A DNA stretch of 64,000 nucleotides. Source: Lampris incognitus (Eukaryota; Chordata; Actinopteri; Lampriformes; Lampridae). The stretch covers positions 68,413,667-68,477,666 of the forward strand of contig NC_079216.1 in the NCBI RefSeq assembly GCF_029633865.1, in the 5' to 3' direction. Positions 14,511 to 26,000 of the stretch are shown piece by piece (positions within the stretch are counted from its first letter, which is position 1; each line of letters opens with the position of its first letter). The notes beneath the pieces were generated by a model, which searched no databases, was not told the origin of the DNA, and worked only from the letters and a program-made list of their open reading frames with translations. A program made the translations under genes and the position numbers.

Positions 14511-15253
14511 TGTTATGCTCGCGCACCAGAACCCGACCCGTGTGGCGAAACCCAAGGCAGACAGACACAGGATGACTTCAAAATCCAAAAAGGGGGTTTT
14601 ATTGGGGGAGGGGAATATATGGTGCAAAAAGTGTTCTGTTAGTGGGATGTGTGAATTAACTGTGTGTGGTGTGATTTGCGTGTATAACTATGTGTGAGTG
14701 TTCTTAGCCTATGTGTGGTGCGGTATGTAAATGACAAGGAGGTGTTGAAATAATGTGCGTGCACCTGGCAAGAAAATCCAGTCCGTGATCCAAGAGGGGT
14801 TGTCCGAGGAAGTCCGGGTCCGAGATCCGGGAAGTCGAGTCCGAAAGGAGGGGTCCAGGTAGAGGGACAAGGGGGGAGATCGCTGGAGAGGTCCGGGGAA
14901 AAACGTGAAGGTCGCTGGGGACGAGGGAGACGCGGGGAGCCGTAGAAGTCGCGGAGGGAGAGTCTTGGGAGGAAACAGAGACACGAAGATAAGACACTGG
15001 GGAATAAAGGGACCAGCAAGGCCCGCTGGAGGGCTTGTCAGAGCTTTACCGCAGGGTTCAGTACGTCGAAGCACGGAGTGGTGTTCTGGGAGACTTCTTG
15101 TAGAGGGCTGCCTGATTGCCGCAGGTGTGCCTGATGGATGATGACAAACACCTGGTGCAGTGCAGCTCGCGCTCGGATGTTTCCGGCACGTCCGAGCTGG
15201 GGGAGTGGCTTGAACGTGCCGGGGAGGCAGCTCGGGGCGGTGTAACGACAACA
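14511..15253 (-). mobile_element. Candidate solo LTR
   Basis: A 743-bp block that on the minus strand begins TGTTGTCG and ends CATAACA, so it has TG...CA ends within a short inverted repeat. AATAAAACCCCC lies near its minus-strand 3' end (about 14595-14605), where an LTR polyadenylation signal would be. The 17-bp sequence ATCTATACTCTATAATC sits on both sides, but it is itself repetitive, so it is weak proof of target duplication. No internal retroviral coding is next to it. Inferred, not proven. Confidence 0.45.
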
Positions 15254-15329
15254 ATCTATACTCTATAATCTACACTCTATAATCTATACGCTATAATCTG
15301 GTCGGCAGAACAGTGGTTGGTAAATTCAT

Positions 15330-16436
15330 TGCGACAAAACCAACCCACCATGCAGTAAAGGTTGTAAAGCACCCAACTTAAAGGCAACTAATTGTAAGCT
15401 AAGGCAAAAAGATGAGTTTCTAAGTTTGAATTTAAAGGACTCAACAGACTGATTGTCTGATGGCAGCAGGCAGGTTATTCCACAAGAACGGGGCCTGGTA
15501 GGAAAAGGCCCTGCCACCAGCTGACTTCTTTTTAACTTTGGGTACACAGGAGCCCTGTATTTTGAGAGCGAAGAGCTCGAGATGGAATGTATGGTTTAAG
15601 GAGCTCAGACAGGTAAGATGGGGCAAGCCCATTTAGGATTTTACAAGTCAGCAGAAGCACCTTGTATTCTGATCTAACATGGATAGGAAGCCTTGAATGG
15701 AGGCAAGAATTGGTGTAATATGGTCAAATTTCCTAGTTTTAGTTAGGATTCTAGCAGCAGCATTCTGAACCAATCTGAAGACTTTTAGTACTAGAATGTG
15801 GCAGACCTGAGAACAGAACATTACGGTAATCAAGTCTGGATGAAACAAATGCATGTATTAGAGTCTCTGTGTCAGCCATGGAGAGAAAAGACCGAAATTT
15901 AGATATGTTACGTAAGCGAAAAAAGGCAGTCTTGGTGATTTCTTTAATGCGCTTATCAAAGGAAAGGCTGAGATCAAACGTGACACCAAGATTTTTGGCT
16001 GCCATACTTTGTGAAACCACAGAGTTGTCGATTGTTATCGTTACTTGATCGAATGGCTGTCTGTGTCTAGCAGCGCCAATGAATGGCATCTTGGTTTTAT
16101 CTGAATTTAAAAGCAGAAAGTTAAGTGACATCCAGTTTTTCACAGTAGCTAAGCAGGCCTCCAAATTAGTCATTTGAGTATGATCATCAGCCCTTATAGG
16201 CACATACAGCTGAGTATCATCAGCAGAGCAATGGAAATTTATTCCATAATTGCGTATAATTTGGCCAAGAGGTGTAATGTAAAGAGAGAAAAGTAAAGTA
16301 GAGGGCCAAGAACTGAGCCCTGAGGCACACCATATTTAACATCAGATAATTTTGATGTAATATTACTATAGCAGACACAATGTCTTCTTCCAGATAAGTA
16401 GGACTTAAGCCGAGAGAGAGCTTAGCCAGAGACACC

Positions 16437-16517
<81 letters not shown>

Positions 16518-16690
16518 AAGTCCAGTTGCAGTTGATTCAACTCCTTTGGATAATATTAAGTGAGAGCGATATGCTGTTTTTGCAGCAGATAAAGCATGTT
16601 TGTATTTCAATAAACACTCATGCCACGACAGGTAAAAACTTCCAAATTTGATTTTTGCCATTTACGTTCCAGTCTCCTGGAGGTCTGCTT
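15330..16690 (-). mobile_element. L2-like LINE, reverse-transcriptase half (degenerate)
   Basis: Translating the minus strand in broken frames gives the RT core and C-terminus of an L2/CR1-superfamily element: linker RRLERKWQKSNLEVF near 16.67 kb, GVPQGSVLGPLL near 16.3 kb, FHCSADDTQLYVP near 16.2 kb, then NLGVTFDLSLSFDKRIKEI, LVQNAAARILTKTRKFDH and SAGGRAFSYQAPFLWNNLPA. The catalytic YADD is SADD, an (AT)n tract interrupts it and frames are shifted, so it is dead. Its endonuclease half lies beyond an RTE block at 19.46 kb. Confidence 0.85.
16442..16514. repeat. (AT)n microsatellite inside the LINE
   Basis: About 36 AT units interrupting the minus-strand RT. It is followed at 16515-16545 by ACCAAGTCCAGTTGCAGTTG, a fragment also seen at 30307. 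Confidence 0.97.
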
Positions 16691-19455
16691 AACCCAGCCA
16701 CTGAGGATGCACAAGCCAGTGCATTCTTAGTGCCGGTTCCAAGCCTGGACAAATGGGGAGGGTTGCGTCAGGAAGGGCATCCGGCGTAAAATCTTTGTCA
16801 AATCAAATATGCGGATCATAAATAAGATTTCCATATCGGATCGGTCGAGGCCCGGGTTATAAACGACCGCCACCAGTACTGTTAACCAGCAGGGTGCCGG
16901 TGGAAGCTATGCTACTGTTGGGCGAAGGAGAAGGAGAGGGGGAAGGCATGTCCAGAGGCAGCTAGAGAGGAGGAAGGGTAGGCGTGTGGAGGTGAGAGTC
17001 GGAAATTTGAATGTTGGCACTATGACTGATAAAGGGAGAGAGCTGGCTGATATGATGGAAAGAAGAAAGGTAGGCATACTATGTGTGTAAGAGACCAGGT
17101 GGAAGGGGAGTAAGGCCAAGAATATCGGAGGTGGGTTCAAACTCTTCTACCATGGTGCGAATGGGAGGAGAAATGGGGTAGGGGTAATTCTGAAGGAAGA
17201 ATATGTCAAGAGTGTGCTGGAGGTGAAGAGAGTGTCAGACAGAGTGATGAGTATGAAGCTGGAAATTGAAGGTGTATTGCTGAATGTTATCAGTGCATAT
17301 GCCCCGCAAGTTGGGTGTGAGATGGACGAGAAAGAAGAATTCTGGAGTGAGTTGGATGACGTATTGGAGAGGGTACCCAGGGAGGAGAGAGTGGTGATTG
17401 GAGTGGACTTCAATAGACATGTTGGTGAAGGGAATAGGGGTGATGAGGAGGTGATGGGAAGGTATGGAGTCAAGGAGAGAGATGTGGAAGGACAGATGGT
17501 GGTCGATTTTGCAAAAAGGATGGAAATGGCTGTGGTGAATACATATTTCAAGAAGAGGGAGGAACACAGGGTGACATACAAGAGTGGAGGAAAGTGCACA
17601 CAGGTGGACTATATCTTATGTAGAAGGCGTGATCTACAAGGGATTGGAGACTGCAAGGTGGTGACAGGGGAGAATGTAGCTAGGCAGCATCGGATGGTGG
17701 TCTGTAAGATGACTTTGGAGACCGAGAAGAGGAAGTGAGTGAAGGCAGAGCTCAAGATCAAATAGTGGAAGTTGAAGAAGGAACACTGTTGTGTGGAGTT
17801 CAGGCAGGAGTTAAGACAGGCACTGGGTGGTAGTGAAGAGTTGCTGGATGGCTGGGCAACCGCTGCAGAAATAGTGCGGGAGACAGCTAGGAAGGTACTT
17901 GATATGTCATCGGGACAGGGGAAGGAAGACAAGGAGACTTGGTGGTGGAATGAGGAAGTACAGCAAATTATACAGAGGAAAAGGTTGGCAAAGAAGAAGT
18001 GGGATAGTCAGAGAGATGAAGAAAGTAGACAGGAGTACAAGGAGATGCAGCGTAAAACAAAGAGAGAGGTGGCAAAAGCAAAGGAAAAGGCGTATGGTGA
18101 GTTGTATGACAGGTTAGACACTAAGGAAGGAGAAAAGGACTTGGACTGATTGGCTAGACAGAGGAACTGAGCTGCGAAGGATGTGCAGCAAGTTAAGGCG
18201 ATCAAGGATAGAGATGGAAATGTGCTGACAAGCAAGGAGAGTGTGCTGAGAAGGTGGAAGGAGTACTTTGAGGGGCTGACGAATGAAGAAAATGAGAGAA
18301 AGCGAAGGTTGGATGATGTAGGGATAGTGAATCAGGAAGTTCAGTGGATTAGCAAGGAGGAAGTGAGGGCAGCTGTGAAGAGGATGAAGAGTGGAAAGGC
18401 AGTTGGTCCTGATGACATACCTGTGGAGGTATGAAGATGTTTAGGAGAGATGGCAGTGGAGTTTTTAACTAGATTGTTTAACACAATCCTGGAAAGTGAG
18501 AGGATGCCTGAGGAGTGGAGAAGAAGCATACTGGTACCGATTTTCAAGAACAAGGGCGATGTGCAGAACTGTAGCAACTACAGAGGTATAAAGTTGATCA
18601 GCCACAGCATGAAGATATGGGAAAGAGTAATAGGAGCTAGGTTAAGAGGAGAGGTGATGATCAGTGAGCAGCAGTATGATTTCATGCCAAGAAAGAGCAC
18701 CACAGATGTGATGTTTGCTTTGAGAATGTTGATTGAGAAGGATAGAAAAGGCCAGAAAGAGTTGCATTGTGTCTTTGTATACGCATACGACAGGGTCCCG
18801 AGAGAGGAGGTGTGGTATTGTATGAGGAAGTCAGGAGTTGCAGAGAAGTATGTAGGAGTGGTGCAGGATATGTATGAGGGAAGTGTGACAATGGTGAGGT
18901 GTGCGGTTGGAATGACAGATGGGTTCAAGATGGAGGTGGGATTACATCAATGATCGGCTCTGAGCCCTTTCTTGTTTACAATGGTGATGGACAGGTTGAC
19001 AGACAAGATCAGGCAGGAGTCTCCATGGATGATGATGTTCGCAGATGACATTGTAAACTGTAGCGAGAGTAGGGTGCAGGTTGACGAGAGCCTGGAGAGG
19101 TGGAGGTATGCACTGGAGAGAAGAGGAATGAAAGTCAGTAGGAGCAAGACGGAATACCTATGCGTGAATGAGAGGGAGGACAGTGGAATGGTCAGGATGC
19201 AAGGAGTGGAGGTGACGAAGGCATATGAGTTTAAATACTTGGGGTCAACTGTCCAAAGTAATGGGGAGTGCAGGAGAGAGGTGAAGAAGAGAGTGCAGGC
19301 AGGGTGGAGTGGGTGGAGAAGAGTGTCAGGAGTGATTTGCGACAGAAGGGTATCAGCAAGAGTTAAAGGGAAGGTTTACAAAATGGTTGTGAGACCAGCT
19401 ATGTTGTATGGTTTGGAGACAGTGGTACTGATGAAAAGACAGGAGGTGGAGCTGA
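16690..19455 (+). mobile_element. RTE-like LINE, 3'-truncated, inside the L2-like LINE
   Basis: The 5'UTR-like start (GGAAGGGCATCCGGCG near 16.77 kb) is followed by an apurinic-type endonuclease (NVISAYAPQVGCEMDEKEEF, GVDFNRHVGEGNRGDEEVMG) and an RT: SGKAVGPDDIPVEV, EEWRRSILVPIFKNKGDVQ, SNYRGIKLISHSMKIWERV, then MMMFADDIVNCSE. In-frame stops at 17736, 18147, 18432 and 18951 and a shortened first RT aspartate motif (VFVYAYDRVPREE) mean it is not active. Coding stops abruptly at 19455 after RQEVELK, so the 3' end is missing. This family is often mis-annotated as a craniofacial-development-protein-2-like gene. Confidence 0.88.
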
Positions 19456-20000
19456 AGCTTCATTTAAGGGAAGGAAAACATTTGGTTTCAGCCGTGTTTC
19501 ACATAACCCAATCATATCGAAACTATGTTCAAGAATCAGATCATTTATTAGTAAGGCTTTGGTAGACAATGATCTGATATTTATGAAACCACATTTAAGC
19601 GTCTTGTGGAAGTGATCAATAGTAGGCAGAACTTTAGAGCTACCAATAGGTGAAATATTAATTGGAACTAGACAGCTTGTTGACAATTTTGACAACCAAA
19701 GCTTTGGATGATATGTGGTCACATTCTTGATAACATTAGCTGTTGGGTTTTTTAGATTATTAGGTACTTTGTTGCACATCTTACCACTACCAGTGGTAGG
19801 AATAATTACTAGATTATTGTGATTCACACATTTAGGAGAGGAGAGCTTGGGAGCAATACAGCAGGGTAGGGAGACAGTCTCAATGTTATAGACCAAGCTA
19901 TCAGGTTGATAATCTACACTATGAGAAATTCCCTGACTAATCATATTAATTAAACTAGTTGACTCCACATCCGCACTAGATTTAAACCTAGCAGACTCTA
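19456..20000 (-). mobile_element. L2-like LINE, 5' part with start of endonuclease
   Basis: Minus-strand frame encodes CGFINIRSLSTKALLINDLI and MIGLCETRLKPNVFLPL, the start of an apurinic-type endonuclease of the L2/CR1 group. The frame ends at NEAS exactly where the RTE block begins. The rest of the endonuclease is absent and the RT half resumes near 16.69 kb. Confidence 0.8.
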
Positions 20001-20655
20001 ATCACCTGCGACCTGCTGAATGATAAGTCCCTAGTGTCAAAGTAAACGTAAACAGCTATCTATATTGCTAGAGAAAAGAGCGGCACCGTCCCCAGTAGGA
20101 TGAATGCCGTCCGCTTTCAACAGGTAAGGGAGGCCCCAGAAAGAAGGCCAGTCAACCCCAGCTCCAGAGGGGCATTGTGAATAATAGGGGGGGGGGGCGA
20201 GAGATATTAACACGGAAAATTACCAATCTGACCACCGTCAAAGGCACCCAAACAATATATACATATCAAATAAAGGCTTGCAATCTAATTGGCACAAAAC
20301 ATAGCAGCCCAAGCTTCTGCATCTTAGTACAACCGCTTCCCATCCAGAAAAGGTAGGCCCTGCATCCACCAGGCCACATCCGCTACGGCGAGTGGCGATG
20401 ATATCTCTCACGTGCATTCTCGCTTAACTCACTCGCAAATAGGTGGCGTGGCAGCCAACTTTAAATGGCACAGCAGATCCCTTCCACAGTAATAGGACAG
20501 GATATTGAACTCACCGATCAGTAGAGTAGAAGGTGACGATTCCGCTAGGAGTTGAATCTCCGCATGACATCATCTTTCCACTCATTGCGAAATCTTGCTG
20601 TCAAGTCCGTTTCAAAAGACAACTGTCCCGAGTGCGCCTCCCTCCCGTTCAAGCA
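20000..20655. other. Probable LINE 5' region or unassigned repeat
   Basis: No open frame or recognised motif. A poly-G run lies at about 20189-20198. The upstream context suggests 5' sequence of the minus-strand LINE, but I cannot prove it. Confidence 0.35.
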
Positions 20656-20659
20656 GCAT

Positions 20660-20771
20660 GGTTACTGGTTAGTGGTTAGTGATTAGTGGTTAGTGGTTAG
20701 TGATTAGTGGTCAGTGGTTACTGGTTAGTGGTTAGTGGTTAGTGATTAGTGGTTAGTGGTTAGTGGTTAGT
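20660..20771. repeat. (TTAGTGG)n heptamer array
   Basis: About 16 copies of GGTTAGT with A/G and C variants (GATTAGT, GGTTACT). It resembles the telomere repeat TTAGGG with one extra T but has a 7-bp period. Confidence 0.93.
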
Positions 20772-20874
20772 CATCTCTGAGGGCAGGAGTACCGGCTCAG
20801 CTAGACTCCTTTCACGGAGAAAAATCACACGTGCACTTCATCGGTGTTGCTGTAACCGGAATGGTTTCTTTATT

Positions 20875-21340
20875 TTGCGGCGCACTCCAGTAGACCATAG
20901 GTTAACACGACAGCGCCCTCTAGTGGTGACGTCAGTATAAGCGCACATACACATAAGCTTAGCCTAGCCAATATTCTAACAGTTAGCCTTTTGTCTGTAA
21001 AGACGTTTTTCAGCGCTGAGAACGAGTTTTCACACACGGCGGTTGATGCGCCGAAAGTGAGTGCATGTTTGAATGCCATAACAGCACCTGGCATTGCCTC
21101 CAAAGCAGTGTGGTAGGTGCGGAGAATCCAGGAGATGGTCCAGTTTCATCACTGCTGATGTTTCCTTTTAGAAACTGGCGAGCAACCTCAGACTCGGATT
21201 CTAGAGCACCAGTTCCAGTCATAAAGCCAAGATTGGCTGTACCTGCGTGGCATCCACAAAATGTTCACTGCATGGGTCAAGTGCTGATATAGCTTTGATC
21301 AGTTCACCGTTCCTCTTTTCAGCAAGTCCGGGCCCGATAT
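20875..21340 (-). pseudogene. hAT transposase C-terminal fragment
   Basis: Minus-strand frames, with a shift near 21.09 kb, give CSEHFVDATQVQPILALMTG and then FGASTAVCENSFSALKNVFT. The latter is the C-terminal dimerisation block of hAT-type domesticated or active transposases. The N-terminal zinc finger and catalytic core are missing. Confidence 0.7.
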
Positions 21341-21354
21341 TGCGAATTCGGGGG

Positions 21355-21465
21355 AGCCAGCTGGGAACCACCACAGTCGGGGCGCGAACCCGGATCTCCC
21401 GTGCCACGGGTGACAACATTAATCAGTCGACTAAAGGGTCCGACCCGTTAGCCAAGGGCTAGTGA
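21355..21465 (-). mobile_element. tRNA-derived SINE head (type C), copy 3
   Basis: Reverse orientation: CTAACGGGTCGGACCCTTTAG, TCGACTGATTAATG, B-box GGTTCGCGCCCCGACTG. Confidence 0.65.
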
Positions 21466-21593
21466 GTCTATTCTTCATCCGTGGTCGTTACACTACCCCC
21501 CCCCCCTTCGGGAAGCATACCAGCTCTCACGCGTCTGGGCTGCGGCGCTTCCGATGGCCTCACGGTCTCACCATCCCACTTCTGACGCCAATG

Positions 21594-21780
21594 TAGCGAA
21601 TTCCGGGGGCAGCCGGGAAGCGCCGCAGCCAGGACGCGAACCCGTGTCTCCCGCAGCACAGGCGACGACGTTAACCACTAAAGAGTCGGACCCGTTAGTG
21701 GACTGGTTAATGGTGGTGCCGGAGGCGTGGGTTCGCGTCCTGGCTGCGGCGCTTCCCGACTGCCTCCTGCCGAATTTGCT
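21594..21780. mobile_element. Two type-C SINE heads in inverted arrangement
   Basis: Left half (minus) and right half (plus) are inverted copies: GAAGCGCCGCAGCCAGGACG against CGTCCTGGCTGCGGCGCTTC. They meet near 21690 at GGACCCGTTAG, forming an imperfect palindrome of about 185 bp. Confidence 0.7.
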
Positions 21781-22215
21781 ACAGTATTGAGGATTTGGCA
21801 TGTACTCGTGAAAACGATGGGGGGTAAAAGTAATGCAAGCAAGGCTACTGAATAAAACTTAATGAGCGGCTTCAGAGAAGGTGTATTTCCCTTCTTTCGA
21901 GAGGAAGTGCTAACGAGCCCAGTGGACATCCTTGGCCATTGAGCCAAGGTAGGCTAAACTCACCGTTCAACATTCCTTCCAGCTGCACACACACACACAG
22001 ACAGACATAAAGAGTTTGACTCTGGAAGAAGGACTCAGTGAAAACCCTGGAAATGAAGCATCTCTTTAATGAGGACGCTTAGTATCCATCAACAAACACA
22101 CAATGAGTGAGGCAGGGGACGACGACATGTACTGAGGAGCAAAGAAACCGCCAGCAAATGAACAGCACAGTCGTGGATACATATGGTAACACAGTAGCAA
22201 AAAATAAAATAAAAA

Positions 22216-22300
22216 AATCAGTCCGACTTTATTTGTACAGCACTTTACATACAAACAAATGTAACACAAAGTGCTTCACACAATAAAATCCCCCCCACAC
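22216..22300 (-). mobile_element. LINE-tail-like fragment
   Basis: Minus strand reads AAGCACTTTGTGTTACATTTG and then GTACAAATAAAGTCGG, like an L2-type 3' end. It could also supply AATAAA for the GCIP-like transcript, whose stop is at 22655. Confidence 0.4.
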
Positions 22301-22654
22301 AAAGAAGACAGACAAGTTTCAAACCGCGTTAGTAAAATAAAGTGCCACAAACACTGATTAATGAAAAGTAACAATCAGAGCAGAATATATGAAATTAGCA
22401 GAATATATAAAGCACACCCACACGCACTAAGAACTTACTGCAGGCTGGTTTAAAAAGTAAGGCTTTTAACAGGCTGCACCGGGTGGGCTTTTCCGCCTTT
22501 GCTGTGACCTGGCAGGCCAGTTTCTGCTCTGTTGGTGCTCCGCCTGCTCCACTGTCCATCAGCGCTCAGCGTTTTCAGCAATGGATTTCAACAGATGCTG
22601 AACGTAAATTGCCTTCATCACCCTGAGCAAAAGTACAGTGTTCCAGCTTTCAGT

Positions 22655-22791
22655 TTACCCACTGGTCCCTAAAGCAGTAACACTCTTTCGGGGTCTTTCC
22701 ACATTCACAGTATTGGGGTCACATTCTAGCATCTTCCTGATCCAGTCGTCAGCCAGTGCTCCCCCAACGAACTCCTCCAGGCTGATGATCG
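22655..22791 (-). CDS. GCIP-like exon 5 (EF4 end and C-terminus)
   Basis: Acceptor TTTGCAG. Encodes AIISLEEFVGGALADDWIRK, MLECDPNTVNVERPR and a short tail ending GTSG, then stop. Confidence 0.9.
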
Positions 22792-22988
22792 CTGCAAAGA
22801 ACACACAGTGAGGCTGTGATGAGAACAGGGACGGCAGAGGATGTAACCGCACCGCGGCCATCAGTCTTCGTCCTCGTCCCATGTGGAGGCACCGCCAAGT
22901 TTCTTCCGTGTCCTCCGAGAGGAGATGTGTTCTCACCCTCGGTACAGAGCCCCACGTACAGCGAATACATGCACCCAGACATACTACA

Positions 22989-23044
<56 letters not shown>

Positions 23045-26000
23045 AGGAAACAACAAAACAGTAACACAAGAGTTTAGAGGTTGATAATCGAACACTATCG
23101 AACAAAACTGCTGTTAAAAAATAAATAAATTTGAGTCTCTTACAATGACAGCCTCTTTTGAAAGGGAGTCGAATTTTATACTTATATATATATACATATA
23201 TATCTATATGCATACAATATCTTGTAAATAATATAAATATGTTTTATAAATAATTTGAATATTCTTTATAAATATTTAACGTAATGCAACAGAATAAACT
23301 GTAAGAAATAAGTGAATTGTATCATGTTTGGTTTTCTTTAATAAGTTCCTTCTTGAGCACTCATGTCATGTGACATGGCACGTTGTGACGTGCAGCGTTC
23401 CCTCTCTTTCGTGCATTCAGTGCTCCAGCTAGCCATCTTTCTCTTATATACAATGAGTGTCATGGTCTGGGTCTGGCAACGGGATAGACCGCTACGCTAC
23501 CCGGACGCCCACAATGGGAGAATTACCCGTTAGCTATTCTTTGTTGTTGTACTGCTATATCACCATTAGCAAGTAGTAGCGTGCAGTTACTGGGGATGGA
23601 GAGTTGGAGTTTTAGTAAAAAACAACTTTACCAAACTACCCCTGTAGCAGGCAGGGCAGAGCCAAAGCTAGAGCTGCGTACGGAGAGGATAGGAGGATTC
23701 GGACTTTCAATGAAGAAAATAAGTCGGCCCACATGGAGTGGCTAGCTGGTAGTGCTAAACTTCAGAGGGCATTTTGCTGGCCGTGCCTTCTTTTTGACAA
23801 GACAGGAGAAAGGCCTTCCTCTTCAGATAGGGTGAGTGAAATGCACACCCCCTTCTCTCTCTCTGGCTTTACTGTGGATGGAACTGCACATGTGTGCAAT
23901 TTTTAATATTATTAGATTTTGTAGTATTAGAATAGTATAGTATATACTAAATATATATATATACTATATATATAGTATTAGATTTTGATGAGCTCGTCAG
24001 TTCATCAAAATCCACAACCTGCTCCCTTGATCCCCTCCCCACGCCCTACTGAAGAAATTCCCCCCTGCCCTATACCCCTACTTCACCAACCTTTTCAATT
24101 CTTCACTGTCCCATGGAATTGTCCCCTCTGCCTTCAAAACTGCCACTGTCACCCCAATTCTCAAGAAACCTGGTCTTGATCCATCCTGCCTCAACCACTA
24201 CCGGCCAATCTCCAACCTCCCCTTCCTCTCAAAAACCCTGGGACACCTTGTCACCACACAACTCCAAACCTACCTACACTCCAACAACCTACTACTCGAA
24301 CCCCTCCAGTCCGGTTTTCACCCACTCCACAGCACTGAAACTGCACTCCTGAAAGTACTCAATGACCGCCTCACCTCTGCTGATACTGGAGCTCTTAACA
24401 TCCTCATCCTCCTCGACCTGAGTGCAGCCTTCGATACTGTGAGCCACAACATCCTGCTCACCAGATTGAAAGATGTCGGTATTGAAGGCACCGTACTCAG
24501 CTGGCTCCAGTCCTACCTCTCCAACAGGTCACATTTCATCTCACTTCACAACCACTCCTCTGTTCCATCTACAGTCACACAAGGTGTTCCCCAAGGTTCT
24601 GTACTCAGCCAACTGCTTTTCATCATCTACATCCTCCCTCTTAGTCAAATTCTCCGCCATTTCAACCTGGACTTCCACTGCTATGCTGATGACACCCAGA
24701 TATACCTCAGCACCAAATCCCCTCACAATCCACCCCTCTCTCACATCGACTCCCGTCTGTCTGCAATTAAAGTCTGGATGCAGCAAAACCTTCTCAAACT
24801 TAACAGTGACAAAACTGAACTCCTCTTCATTGGCTCCAAGTCCACTCTCAGCCAAATCAACAACCTTGCACTCACCATCGATGGCACTACTGTCTCCCCT
24901 TCCCCCCAGGCACGCAACCTTGGTGTGATCCTTGATCCCACCCTCTCCCTTGAGCCCATATCCTCCAAATTGTCAAATTCTCCTTCTACCACCTTCGCAA
25001 CATTGCATCCTCTCTCACACGCCCTGCTGCTGAGATACTGATCCATGCCTTCATCTCCTCCCACCTTGATTACTGAAACTCACTCCTCTATGGCATTAGC
25101 GCTAGCTCTATCAAGAGACTCCAACTGGCCCAGAACGCATCCGCCTGACTTTGAACTTCCACCAAATCCTGGCACCACATCACTCCAGTCCTAAAAGACC
25201 TCCACTGGCTACTCATCTCCCACCGGATCAATTACAAAATCCTGGTTTTTACTTACAAAGCCCTTCACCAACTGGCTCCCCCATACCTCACTGACCTCCT
25301 CTCCCCCTACCAACCCTCTTGGTCCCTCAAATCAACCTCAGCCTCTCTTCTCTCCACCCCCAGGTCCAACCTACACGGCTTTGGTGACCGAGCCTTCTCC
25401 AGGGCAGTTCCCAGTCTCTGGAACTCACTCCCCCAAATCATTAGAGACTCAGAATCCTCCCGCTCTTCCAATCCCGTCTCAAGACACAACTCTCCTTCAT
25501 TGCCTTCTCATGCCCCCCCCCCGCCCTCTTATCCACCCCTAATCTGAGGCAGACTAAGGACTGAGCACTGGATCTGCTGCCCCCTCCTCTTGGAACTCCC
25601 TCCCCAAGAACATCAGAGACTGCTGCGATCTGCCCACATTCAAGTCATTAATCAGGACTCACCTCTTCAGACCTGCTTTTATATGTGATTAATGTTGTGT
25701 TGCATGTTTTTGGTATGTTGCCTTTAAGTTTATTCTAATTTATGTAAAGCATCTTTGATGAAAAGCACTATATAAATAAAATGCATTATTATCATTATTA
25801 TTATATTGCTTAGATGTGTTGTGCCTTGCTTGACTGGATTTAGCTGCACGTGCTAGTCAGTCCAGTGCAGTAGTTGTTTTACTGTGGTTGTTTACACAGA
25901 ACATGAGCACGGACAGCCCCCACAGGCAAGGTTACCTGTTTAGATAAGATGGGGGTTGTTATAGCCTCTGCAGGTCTGGTACTTGGTTGTTAATCTTTTA

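Noticed and set aside
17214-19565. Host gene resembling craniofacial development protein 2
   Set aside because: The frames are the endonuclease and RT of an RTE-like LINE, with stops and no introns.
20660-20771. True interstitial telomere
   Set aside because: The period is 7 bp (TTAGTGG), not 6 bp TTAGGG.
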